Assembly (NCBI GenBank): GCA_023053575.1
Contig: JAKZAP010000004.1
Span: 21,323,675-21,387,674, forward strand
Direction of reading: 5' to 3'
DNA from: Branchinecta lynchi
Taxonomy: Eukaryota > Arthropoda > Branchiopoda > Anostraca > Branchinectidae
DNA length: 64,000 nucleotides
Under the pieces are notes generated by a model that worked only from the letters and a program-made list of their open reading frames with translations, was not told the DNA's origin and made no database searches. The position numbers were made by a program, and so were the translations under genes. Below are positions 22,841 through 34,575 of this stretch, one piece after another. The first letter of the stretch is position 1. Each line of letters opens with the position of its first letter.

Positions 22841-23290
22841 ATGGCGTTAGGGTTGAGAAATGACGTCGGCAGTTAGAAATGTCAGAAATGAGTACGGATG
22901 GAACGATTAGGAACTTAACAGTGAATCAGTAATATAGATACGACAAGTCCTGTAAGGAATGGGGAACGATGCTCCAAGATTTAGTTTCAAGATTGACGTT
23001 TCTATGCCGCGACTGGACGTGCTTTAGCAAGCAATACAACTTAACGTTATGGTGCTCATACGTTAAGGTACCATGCCCTGCAGGCTGGAGCAAGGGCGTG
23101 GTAACCTCTTAAAAATCTGTTTAAAAAGCAAATTTCCACTTCAGATTCTCGATTGAACAGTTGACAACAGATCTTGATGATACCACGTCCTTGCTGCAGG
23201 TCATGGTGCCCCAACATAGCGAAAATTCCGGTCGTAACGGGCATCGCCGCCTCCTAGTCTTATAAAATCCGTTGTCCTCACATTGCCAAA
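22841..23290. repeat. Spacer containing a ~140-bp hairpin
   Basis: At about 23066-23215, GGTACCATGCCCTGCAG and GCAAGGGCGTGGTA at the left pair imperfectly with TACCACGTCCTTGCTGCAGG and TCATGGTGCC at the right, consistent with a small palindromic MITE. The rest is unassigned. Confidence 0.45.
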
Positions 23291-23790
23291 TTGTGTGATT
23301 TAACGTGTTTATTGGTTCCCATTCTTTATCGAATCTGGTAATTCATCCAACTTTTATTCAGTCCGCATCGAATTCACCGCATTTCGTCCGTCCCTTCGTA
23401 AATCCGGTGATTTAACGTGTTTCTTTGGTCTCGTTCGCTGCCGAATTCGGTAATTTGACGGACTTTTCTCAAGTATGTGCCTGTTCTATCAGATTCGGTC
23501 GGCCCATTTCATAATTCGCTGATTACTCCTTACCGAATTCAGTAATTATTGGATTTTCGTTTAGTCCGTAGGCTTGTCTACTATCAGATTTATCACATTC
23601 CGTTATTTTAAGTAGTTCTAACAAGAGTTTTATTCCGTTATGAAATTTGGTGTTATACCGCTTCCGATCTGTTCCTTCTTCTTTTTAGTTAGTTTTTCGG
23701 TAGTACGAATTCACTATTCGTTGTTCACCCCAGTTACTGAGTTCAGTAATTTAAATGGCATTTATTTAGCCCTTGTTCTTTACGATTTAA
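23291..23790 (+). repeat. Degenerate minisatellite, GAATTCGGTAATTT-like core
   Basis: At least seven weakly conserved repeats of about 40-65 bp carry a core near GAATTCGGTAATTT (for example at about 23337, 23449, 23534 and 23732), often with nearby GTCCG or TCGTTC. Very diverged; no gene. The core resembles the ACCGAAT-type repeats inside the hAT-like element at 34657-35948, but I cannot show common origin. Confidence 0.45.
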
Positions 23791-23984
23791 CGATAGCTTC
23801 AGCTGGTTGCCATTCATTACTTAAATTTTACTTCTAAGGATTGCAGTACTTCAAGAATATGCACGCCTCTTGACGTGAAAACTAGCCTACTTTTGTTTGC
23901 TGTAAATTCAGAATAAGAGTACGTGTATCCACTTTACCCTGGATGACCCCTTTTTTCGTCAGACAGCTCTGTAGCTTAAGGGAA

Positions 23985-24240
23985 TCTAGGTATCGCAAAC
24001 AGGCACTTTGATAATCAGTGTTTCCACAAAATTTCGCATGCGGCCCATTCCTCAGTCCTCACTATTTAGATGAGGGGTGAGTCATTTAGTTGGCGTTTGC
24101 GACTTCGAATTTGGGGGGGGGGGGGCTTGAACCACTTTCAAAGCTAGAATTTGCATGGAAAGTAGTTGGATGTTGCCGGAAAAGGTAGATTAAAAAAAAT
24201 TTGATTGCGGCGCTTTAATCTGTCCTGGGTACAGCCGTCA
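23985..24240 (+). mobile_element. Fragment related to hAT-like element interior
   Basis: The repeated phrases AAATTTCGCATGCGGC, GGAAAGTAGTTGGATGTTGC and AAATTTGATTGCGGCGCTTT closely resemble the tandem ~160-bp modules at about 34110-34520 inside the large hAT-like element. A G13 run lies in the middle. A decayed partial copy. Confidence 0.5.
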
Positions 24241-25149
24241 GCGACGTTGTCGCTTTGCAGCAATGGCGTATTTATAGGCACATTTTCTTCTGTTGGCAAA
24301 CCTGGACGTCCCCGAAAGGTAAAAGACTATCTCTGGAAAAACAGAAGTGGAAGAGCGTGAAAACGTGCCAAATTTTTACGGTACAACTTTTTCCATTTAG
24401 CTTCTTGAAGACAACTCGCTGTGTTTTTAGAAGTTTAAAAAAATCGGTAAAATCAAGTACCGATTTGGTCAATTTTACCAGGTCCCCCCCCCCCCCAATG
24501 AAGAAAGGCTCGGGAGGCTCTGACCAGAAGGGCTACACTTCATCTCGTCGAAACGGTATATAATATACATCGCATGAATCTGCAAGTGGCTGAAAGTCAT
24601 TCTTCGAAATCGCCCTCCCCGAAACGGTACAGAATATACGCAAAATGAACTTGTAAGTGTACGAGGCACCACGTTATTGGCACTCAAAGAAGTTTAAGTG
24701 CCATAGCCGAGTGGACGGTTCTCTTCGATAAGCAGTCCTAAGTAATTCTAAAACAGTAGATTTGCTGAAGTGCATGACATAACTCTTTTTGACAGCCCCC
24801 CCCCTCCCCAGAAAAGAAGAATATCTCACCTCCTTTTCCTTCCTTTATCTTAACTCGACAATCCAAATCCAGTCAATACTCACCTCCCAACTAGTTCACG
24901 TCAACGCTCTCCGAAACAACTGAATCAACTCAGAAATCTAAGACACGGAAAGCCGCACTGCGGCCGGAACTCTGACAAACATGGACGACGACGGCCCTAT
25001 AATAATCCCACAAAATTTTCCTCCTTCGGACAGTCTCGCTAGTGTTCACGGTTTCCAACAGTTATCAGGGTAAGCACGTTAGTATGAGCCCTGGCTTGAG
25101 AACTACTAACAGCGTGATTGTCTCCTTGTTCGACTGAGTCGAGTAGAGT
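24241..25149. other. No gene recognised
   Basis: Contains poly-C runs (about 24485 and 24797) and a GAAACGGTA...AATATAC block repeated at about 24550 and 24622. A final AAGTGCCATAG near 24705 recalls the module-element end but without the hairpin. I found no exon. Confidence 0.3.
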
Positions 25150-25154
25150 AGAGT

Positions 25155-28100
25155 AGAATTGTGTTGCGAGAGCAACACTTTGGTTTTGTCCTCGTTTTTT
25201 TTTTTTTTCCTATGACTCCGATTTCATTTTATTCCTGGTAACTGGGAAGGGTCTAACCTGTGCGGTTTTTACGGAAAGTGTGGACCTTAGGCCGGATTGA
25301 TGAATATAACATTACATTTTGGAAAGCCCCGTAGAACTCTTGCCTGGGGACAATAAGGATGGTTTTTGCTTGTCCTCGAGCCAGAGCCTACGGTTTGCGA
25401 AGTGAAGTGGAGTTGTATAGCCTATGTCGGAGAGGACCATCTCAAGTTGTGTAGCGAACCTTTCGTTTCATCAAACCATGTTTCTGCTTTCGAGTGGAAA
25501 GCTCCGTTCTAGCACGCTAGCAGGCAGGCACCAGTTTCAAATTGAAGGTGGACTAAAATCTATAAGTGTTAAATATATGCGGCAGTTACCCGGCCCCACA
25601 GCCAACATATCTTCTTTGAGTGATAAATAGAAAAATCTACAGAGACAAAAAAGTGGCTTTTTCCCACGGGTCCGAAAGTGCTGCCATCTATTGTTTCTGT
25701 CCATGTCTGCGACGATTCCAGCTGAGTTTATAATTTTTTTTTTTTGCACTTGGGTTTGCGGTAGAGTAACGGTATCAGATGTGCCCCTTAAACTTTAAAA
25801 GTTCTCTCATTGCTAAAGAAACTAGAGCTTATCCTTTGCTCCTTTCTAAGTCGTGACGTTAGAAAGTTGGCCTACGGCAAAAAAGTCAACTTTTGAACTA
25901 AGACAGGTAGAATTTTTTTTTCGACGGCAAGCGATAGCCATTGATGGGCTGATCAAAGTATATGTCATCCGTTTTTTGGTACAAAAATTCCTTCATGAGA
26001 TACACCAGTTTGAAAATTTCAAAGGGGTTGACAACTTCAGTAGTTAGGTACACTGAAAACAAAAATAGGCGATACCTGTTATGAGACATGTAGGGGACTT
26101 TTAAGCAACAGTCGACTGTCGGCTCATAATCATCTTTGGTAATGAGGGGTTTGCCGCTTTTGCTAGTTGGTGTACCTGTTATTTGTTTCCGGTGTATTCG
26201 ATGGTAAGAACAACTTGGTTCCCAATGGTAAGATATGCAAGGGACTTGTAAGTAATAATCGGCTGTTATGCTACAATCATCTTCTGCGATGATGGGTTTG
26301 CAACTTTTGCTAGCTGGTGTACCCATTATTTGTTTTCGGTTAAGGGTTAATGTATATCACGGGAGAGGGACTTGTAAGTAGGAATCGGTTCACGAGTGGC
26401 TAGGAATTTTTGCAATTGGGTGCACATTGTATTCGATTTCTATAAATCTGACAGTAAGAAAGTTTGTGTCGATGGTCTATCAATGTAACCTAGGATTAAC
26501 TGTTTACACAACGGATACAAACGAAAATGTAAAGCAATGAGGTAGTTTCATAATAATTAATGGTGTCATCTATGGTATTTTAATCCTGAAAAGTTACGGA
26601 TAGCTTTCTAATGCCAACTACATTATATAAGATATTGTTCCAGTTTTTCATCCGTCACTATGTCTACGATTGAAAAGGATAAAGTTCAACTGACTGCAAA
26701 GTTAATTTAGTCCCTTCTTCCTATATTATTTTGTTGTTGTTTTTACAACGCTGAAGAATACCTTTTGATCATATGATTAATTTTTTTACAACATCCCGTT
26801 TAAAAAGCTTCGATAAGTTGACAACTTCAGCATTAAGCGACAGCGAAGAAACAAACCAGTTTGAAAGTTTAAAGGGGTTGACAACTTCAGTAGTAACGTA
26901 CGTACTGAAACCAAAAATAGGCAATTTCAGTTGTGAGACATGTAGGGGACATGTATGCAACAGTCAACTGTCGGCTCATAATCATCTTCGGCAATGAGGG
27001 GTTTGCAGCTTTTGCTACTTGGTGCACCTGTTATCTGTTTCCGGTGTATTCGATAGTAAGAACAATTTGGTTCCCAATTGTAAGACATGCAAGGGGCTTC
27101 TAAGTAATAAGCGGCTGTTATGCTACAATCATCTTCAGGGATGAGGAGTTTACAACTTCTGCTCGCTGGTGTACCCATTATTTTTATCCGGTGGTGAACT
27201 TGATGTCTATCGCGGGAGAGAGACTTGTAAGTCAGAATCGGTTCACGAGGGGCTAGAACTTTAGTAAATTGGTGCACATTGTATTCGATTTCTATAAACC
27301 TGACGGTAGAAAGTTTGTATCGATGGTCTATCGCTGTAACCTAGGATTAACTTTTTACGCAACGGGTACAAACGATAATGTAGAACAATGAGGTAGTTTC
27401 GTAATAGTTAATAGTGTCATCTACGGTATTTTAATCCTGAAAAGTTACGGATAGCTTTATAATACCAACAAGATTATATAAGATAGGTAGAAAATTTTTT
27501 TTCACGACGGCAATCGATAGCCGCTGATGAGCTGATCAAAGTATATGTCATCCATTTTTTGGTACAAAAACTCCTTCATGAGATACGCCAGTTCGAAAGT
27601 TGCAAGGGGTTGACAACTTCAGTAGTAAGGTACACACTGAAACCAAAAATAGGCGATACCAGTTCTGAGACATGTAGGGGATTTGTACGCGACAGTCGAC
27701 TGTTAGCTCATAACCATCTTCGGCAATGAGGGGTTTGCAGCTTTCGCTAGTTGGCGTACCTGTCATTTGATAGTAAGAACAATTTGGTTCCCAATTGTAA
27801 GACATGCAAGGGACTTGTAAGTAATAATCTGCTCTTATGCTACAAAAGTCTTCAGCAATGAGGGGTTTACAACTTTTGCTAGCCGGTGTACCCATGTTCT
27901 ATCGCTGTAACCTAGGATTTACTGTTTACGCAACGGGTACAAATGATAATGTTAAACAAGGTAGTTTCGTAATAATTAATAGTGTCATCTATGGTATTTT
28001 AACCTGAAAAGTTACGGATAGCTTTATAATACCAACTAGATTATATAGGATATTGTTCCAAGTTTTCATCCGTCACGATGTCTACTATTGAAAAGGATAA

Positions 28101-29142
28101 AGTTCAACTGACTGCAAAGTCAATTTAGTCCCTTTTTCCGATATTCTTTTGTTGTGGTTAGGGCAATCGATAGCACTTAGATGAGCTGATCTAAGTATAT
28201 TTCATCCATTTTTTTGAACAAAAATCCTTCATGAGATAAACCCGTTTAAAAGTTTCAAGGGGTTGACAACTTCAGGAGTAACGTACACACTGAAACCAAA
28301 AAATAGGCGATACCAGCTGTCAGACATGTAAGGGACTTGTAAGCAACAGTCGACTGTTAGCTCATAATCATCTTCGACAATGAGGAGTTGGCAGCTTCTG
28401 CTAGTTGGTATATCTGTTATTTGTTTCAGGTGTATTCGATGGTAAGAACAATTTTGCTCCCAATTGTAAGACATGCATGGGACTTGTAAGTAATAATCGG
28501 CTTTTATGCTATAATCATTTTCAGCGATGAGGTGAATTTGATGTCAATCACGGGAGAAGGACTTGTAAGTAAGAATCGGTTCACGAGGGGCTAGAAATTT
28601 TTGAAAATTGGTGTACATTGTATTCGATTTCTGTAAATATGACGGTAAGAAAGTTTGTATCGATGGTCTATCACTATAACCTAGGATTAACTGTTTACTC
28701 AACGCGTACAAACGATACGGTAATGTAAAACAATAAGGTAGTTTTGTAATAATTAATAGTGTTATCTATGGTATTTTAAAACTGAAACGTTACGGATAGC
28801 TTTATAATACCAACTAGATTATATAAGATATTGTTCCAACTTTTCATCCGTCACGATATCTACGATTGAAAAGGATAAAGTTCAACTGACCGCCGAGTCA
28901 ATTTATTCCCTTCTTCCGATATTGTTTTGTTGTTGGTTTTACAACGCTAAAGAACAGCTTTTGATCATGTGATTATTCTTTTTAGAACATACCGTTTTAA
29001 AAGCTTCGATAAGTTGACAATTTCAGCATTTAACCGACAGCGAAGAAACAAAACCTAAGTGTTGCTCTCGCAACACTTTAGTCGGCGAAGCCGGACAAAG
29101 GTTGCCGCAACACTTCACGTTGCCCGGGCAACGTAGGTCTAG
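25155..29142 (+). mobile_element. Helitron-like element carrying a tandem array
   Basis: The left end has the hairpin GTGTTGCGAGAGCAACAC (25161-25178) followed by TTTGGTTTTGT. The reverse complement, nearly identical over about 28 bp, lies subterminally at right (29050-29076). The right end then runs about 65 bp further to a perfect 18-bp palindrome ACGTTGCCCGGGCAACGT (29117-29134), a few bases, and CTAG (29139-29142) followed by T. A terminal hairpin plus CTAG|T is the classical Helitron 3' end; asymmetric inverted repeats are known from Helitron2/Helentron types. I cannot fix the exact 5' base. No Rep/helicase frame, so it is non-autonomous. Confidence 0.62.
25880..29045. repeat. Four large tandem units (~0.65-0.85 kb)
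   Basis: The anchor GGGGTTGACAACTTCAG recurs at about 26026, 26876, 27608 and 28259 (spacings about 850, 732 and 651). Each unit contains two or three ~147-bp subrepeats around GGGACTTGTAAG and ATCATCTTC, then the blocks CTAACCTAGGATTAACTG-like, AAAGTTACGGATAGCTTT and TGTTCCAA.TTTTCATCCGTC. Units differ by internal deletions. The 147-bp period is a multiple of three, which keeps minus-strand frames open (25898-26326, 26927-27277, 27548-27895, 28229-28474). These share a Cys-containing peptide repeat, S.SCKPLIAEDD followed by a YLQVPCMSYNWEP-like stretch. I do not recognise the peptide and no start, signal or splice logic supports a gene. Confidence 0.75.
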
Positions 29143-29696
29143 TTTAATTTAAAAATGACTTTCACAATTTAAGCACAACCAAATCATATAAATGCAAATG
29201 GAACAAAACAAATTCATTTTTAGTCGTGAGAATTAAAAAGTGTCACGAAAGTTGGAAAGAAGCTTTTCCTGTATCTTTCGTGAGTGCAAATTACTGGTGT
29301 TAATTTGGGGACTTTCTGGGATTTTTCCCGGGGGGGTCTACTTCTGGGAGGATCGTGAATTACGCTGAGCATCGTCTACCTGAAACAGGCGGGCTAAAAA
29401 TATGATATTCTCGTGCAGTAGGGAGTAGGTATGCTTATTTGAACGTTGCTTAATAGTGAACGGTTAAGAAGAAAATACTCAAAACCATAGCAAAATACTT
29501 GCCGACACCGTTATTTCATGTTCAGGTTATTATTATATTATATTAATTGTATTATTACGTCAGTCCTTTGAAACATTTTTTTTCTCAAATCTGCACCGTT
29601 TGTTTATCAGAGCGTAATCTCACCTGACAGATGGCGTTCAAACTAAATAGTCTACCACGATGGAAGAAGATGCATGAATAAATGTTCAGTTTTACA
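29143..29696. other. No gene recognised
   Basis: An AT-rich spacer between the Helitron-like element and a module element. Nothing assignable. Confidence 0.3.
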
Positions 29697-32564
29697 GTTT
29701 TTATGGCACTTGAGCTTACTCAAGTGCCATATAGCGATTGTAATTTCTGTCCGTCAGTCGGTCTGTCGGTCTGTCGGTTTGTCGGTCCCGGTTTTGCTAG
29801 TTCGGGCACTTCCAGATAAGCTAGGACGATGAAACTTGGCAAGCATACCAGGAACTGAACCAGATTAAATTAGAAATTGTCGCTTCCTCGATCCGACCAT
29901 CTGGAGGGGAGTGGAGGGAGGGGGAATCCGGAAAAAATAGGAAAAATGAGATATTTTTAGCTTACGAACGGGTGATCGGATCTTGATGAAACTTAATACA
30001 TGGAAGGACTTCGTGTCTCAGACCCTCCATTTTAAATCCAGACCGGATCCGGTGACACTGGGGGGAGTTAGAGGGGGAAACCGGAAATCTTGGAAAACAC
30101 TTAGAGTGGAGGGATCCGAATGAAACTTGGTGGAAAGTACAAGCAAAAGTCCTAGATACGTGACTGATATAACAAGAACGGATCCGCTCACTTTGGGGGA
30201 GTTGGGGGGGGGGGGAGAAGTCCGAATTTGTAGTGATCCCGCGAGTTCCGTGCTTCCTGATGTGCTGGGACGATGGAAATTGACAGGCATGTCTGGGAAC
30301 CGACCAGCTTAAATAGGAAATCATCAATTCCCCGATTCGACCATCTGGGGGGGGGGGAGTGGAGGGAGGGTGAAGCCAAAATTTGAGGTATTTTTAGCAT
30401 GCGAACGGGTGATCGGATCTTAATAAAAATTGATATTTAGGATGACCTCGTGTCTCAGACACCTCACTTTAAATTCGGGCCGGATCCGATGACACTGGGG
30501 GGAGTTTGAGGAGGGAACCGGAAATTTTGAGAAACGCTTAAAGTGGAGGGATCGGGATGAAACTTGGTGGGAAAAACAAGCACAGGTCCTAGAAATGTCA
30601 TTGACATAACCGGACCGGATCAGGGCACTGTGGGGGAGTTGGGGTGGGGAACCGGAAATTTTGAGAAACGCTTAAAGTGGAGGGATCGGGATGAAACTTG
30701 GTGGGAAAAACAAGCACAGGTCCTAGACACGTCATTGACATAACCGGACCGGATCAGGGCACTGTGGGGGAGTTGGGGTGGGGGTCCGGATTCCTAGCGA
30801 TCCCGCGAGTTCGGCATACTTCCTGGTGTCCTAGGGCGATGAAACTTGGCAGGTATGTCAAGGATCCGAACAGATTGACTTGAGAACAGCCGTTTCCCCG
30901 ACCCGACCATCGTGGGGGGAGTGGTGGATGGGGAGTCCGGAATATACTGGCGTGCATAACTTTTGAACGGGTGATCGGATCTTGATGAAAAATGATATTT
31001 AGGATGACCTTGTGTCTCAGACACCTCACTTTAAATCCGGGCCGGATCCGATGACACTGGGGGAGTTGGAGGAGGGAACCGGAAATTTTGAGAAACGCTT
31101 AAAGTGGAGGGATCGGGATGAAACTTGGTGGGAAAAAGAAGCACAGGTCCTAGACACGTCATTGACATAACCGGACCGGATCCGATGACACTGGGGGGAG
31201 TTGGAGGAGGGAGCCGGAAATTTTGAGAAACGCTTAGAGTGGAGGGATCGGGATGAAACTTGGTGGGAAAAACAAGCACAAGTCCTAGACACGCCATTGA
31301 CATAACCGGACGGGATCAGGGAACTGTGGGGGAGTTGGGGTGGGGGTCCGGATTTCTAGCGATCCCGCGAGTTCGGCATACTTCCTGATGTCCTAGGGCG
31401 ATGAAACTTGGCAGGTATGTCAGGGATCCGAACAGATTGACTTGAGAACAGCCGTTTCCCCGACCCGACCATCGTGGGGGGAGTGGGTGGATGGGGAGTC
31501 CGGAATCTAGTGGCGTGCATAACTTTTGAACGGGTGATCGGATTTGAATGAAACTTGTCTGGTGAGCTATCGCCTCGGACGTTCAGTGTCACGTCCGAGT
31601 CGGGTCCGATACCTGTGGGGATGGGGGGGGTGGAAAACTCAAGAAACTCTAAAAGCAGAGGGATTGGGACGAAACTTAATGGATGGAACAAGCATTAGGC
31701 CTAGATGAAATTGACGGAGCCAGATGGTTTCGGGGCTCTGTGGGGGGAGTTGGAGGGGGTTTCCTGGAATTCCGGTAGTCGTGAGTTAGAATAGTTCCAG
31801 ATGTAAAACGACAACGAAACTTTGCAGGCATATTAGCGACCCGAATTATCTTGACTTAAAAACCTGATACAACATACCCCCGGAAACTTCTGTTCCTAGA
31901 TCCGAGCATTTTTGGGGAGCAAGAGAAGAGAAATATGGACTTCTATAAATTGCGAACGAGTGGTCTGATTCGAGTGAAACTTCATGGGTGATACGAATCG
32001 ATGGCCTCGACATGTAAAACATGCGTTCGAACCATATGCGACCACGATTAGGGGAATTGGGGGTGGGGGGACTTTTGACATGCACAAAAACCAAACGGAT
32101 GGACCGAATGAGATGCAATTCGACAGTGCCGAGTTTATGCGGCCTAGATTTGTTATTTGGCGTCTGGGCCGGATTCGGCCAAATTAGGGGGGGGGGGGGT
32201 ACTGGAAACTTGCAGATATAGATTTTTGGAACTTTCCAAAAATGCTCAGATTCGAGTGAAACTTGGTAGATGGTATAAACGAAGATGCTTTAGGTGGTCA
32301 ATTTTCTTTTATTCCGAACCAGATTCGGCCACGGTAGGTGCCGTCTAGGGATCAAACAAATGGATTTATTCGGATGAAAGTTTGAACAGTCATGTGCATT
32401 TGCAATCGAGATGATGCCGGAACTGCTCAGAAATGAGTGAAACTAAATATCCTATTTCTATTTCCGAACCGCCTTTTTGGATGGCGGGTGTATTTTGTGA
32501 CGTTTTCATCTACTTTCTTGTACAGCCTACTCGTACAAGTGCCATATGAGCTCGTAGCTCTTGT
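29697..32564 (-). mobile_element. Module element, long subfamily, copy 2 (minus)
   Basis: A 2,868-bp copy in reverse orientation of 15902-18870: the 3' hairpin (ATGGCACTTGAG...CTCAAGTGCCAT) is at 29701-29730, the GACAGACCGAC tract at about 29753-29795, and the 5' hairpins end in AGCTCTTGT at 32564. Module order matches copy 1, including the near-identical internal block (30480-31290), and similarity appears high throughout, suggesting recent spread. Frames on both strands are repeat by-products. Confidence 0.88.
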
Positions 32565-33131
32565 TTTTTCCCAGAAAGTAAATTTAAACTCAAAGCTTAT
32601 GCCAAGAAAGCTGAAACAGTTAGCTGGTAGCTGATATCAACTTTGATATTTTTCCTTTCCACTTGGTTGTTTTATAAGCAAGGAACAAAACTAAGATAGT
32701 GAAACGATTTTTTTGTTTATTAAACCTGGCGAGCTTCGTCGGTCAGTCTTCTTACTTCCACTTCTTCCAAGCATCTCAAGAATCGAATGGACCTCGTCCG
32801 GGTAGCTCTCGGGTCAGAATATAATATATTCCGACCCGAGACCAACTCGGCCTAGGTTATTGAGTATATGGGGAGAAGGAAGCCTGTGAGAACCCCTTCC
32901 TTCCACTCTCTCCCACTATTCATCACCGTCCTTCGGCATCCAAAACCTTCCTACCTGACCTTACCGCCATTGTTCAAGTAAGCATACGTCTACTTTACCT
33001 CTAAACGTCCGTAGAGGCAATCGCAGGACATACTTGGTGCAACCTTAGCTATATAACTAACCACAATATATTTCTAAAATGAGCCAAATGAGCATGCGAC
33101 CCTTGACGGTCATAGTACACCTGCCGACCCC
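32565..33131. other. No gene recognised
   Basis: Contains a direct repeat of TCCGACCCGAGA/CTCGGGTCAGAATATA around 32808-32850. No exon recognised. Confidence 0.3.
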
Positions 33132-34575
33132 TTCTTAACCAGGGGCGGTTCGAAGGGGGGTCTAGGGGGGGGGGGTGACTCACCCCCCCCTCCCATGCTC
33201 CAGAAAATCTACTCTCAGTCGTATGTTTCGAGCTTGTCAGTATGACAGTCGTATGTTTTGAGCTTTTCAGAATGACATGCAGGCAGTTACCAAACGTGAA
33301 TTTCACCCACAAATCACATATTTTAGTTGTATGGCTACGAAGAAAAAGAAAAGAGAGAGAAAAAAAAAAGAAAATTCAGATGACACCTACCGCGAATTTC
33401 GCCTGAAAAACCCGTTTCTTGTCGTACTTTACGAAGGGATTTTCTAGTCGTAAGCTTTGACCTTGCCAAATAAGTAGATTTAGTAGTATGCTTTAAGTTT
33501 GTGATATTCACAGTTTCGTGTTCTCATTTTGTCAGAATCAGTGATATGGAACTTGCCAGAATGACATCAACCGCGAATTTTTCCCTGAAAATGACCCGTT
33601 TCTTGTCGTGTTTTACAAAGAGATTTTCTAGTCGTCTATTAGAGACAGTTGTAAGTTTTGAGCTTGCCATATGAGGCAGATATTACGTTACAAATAATCG
33701 TATGCTTTGAGCTTGTTAGAATGACAGTCGCATGTTTCCAGAGTGACATAAATGCCATTACGAAGTCGTGATTTTCACTCTGTGGTGCGAAAACAGGCTG
33801 TTTTCGAAAATTTCGTCTGCGGCGGGACGATTCAGCATTATCTTACATGGTTTTGTGCAAAAATCTCCTTATCTTAAAAAGAGACAGGTACAATCGCCTG
33901 ATGATTGCACTATTTTGTGTGTAGTCAAAAATTCAAAGTGGAAGTACTACCACGTACCAGCTTCAGGGGAAATATCCCACTCCGTTTGCGAGTTAGCGGG
34001 GCACCGACAGATATGTGATATAGTAGCCAGCCTCCAAAATGTTTAGCAAAACTTTACTTGCGCTGTCTTTCATAGTCGCCTACTCGCTATCTGGTTGAAT
34101 GACCCGTAATATTGGTGAGGTGTTAGGCCTTAGATTTCAGCCACTAGAAATGACAGAAAAAGGTCGGATTACAAAAAAATCGCATGCGGCGCTGAGTTTA
34201 AGTTTGTCTAAGTACATATATGGTAAAAGCTGCTGCTTGGGATCTGAGCCACGTTACAAGCAAGCGTTTGTGTGGTAAGTAGTCGAATATTGCCGAATAA
34301 AGGCCGGTTTAACAAAATTTGCCTGCGGCTCTTTCGTAGTCCTACCCTATTTCTATTTAGTTTAAGTGTGCATCATTTATGTGGGGTTTTAAGCTTGAGA
34401 TTTGTAATCTAAGCTACATTAAAAGGTAGGAGTTGTAAAGGAATAGTTGAATTAAGCTCGCATTGAAAAAATTTCGCCTGGGGCGCTCACTTTAGTTTGT
34501 CTTCTCTCCAGCGAAATTTGTCTAATTTCTAATTTGTCTAATTTGTAACAATTCCTGTTACTTATTTGTCTATTA

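Noticed and set aside
25898..26326. 142-codon minus-strand frame as a real secreted Cys-rich gene
   Set aside because: No signal peptide, no splice sites, and repeats of 147 bp explain the open frame. Kept only as a finding to test.
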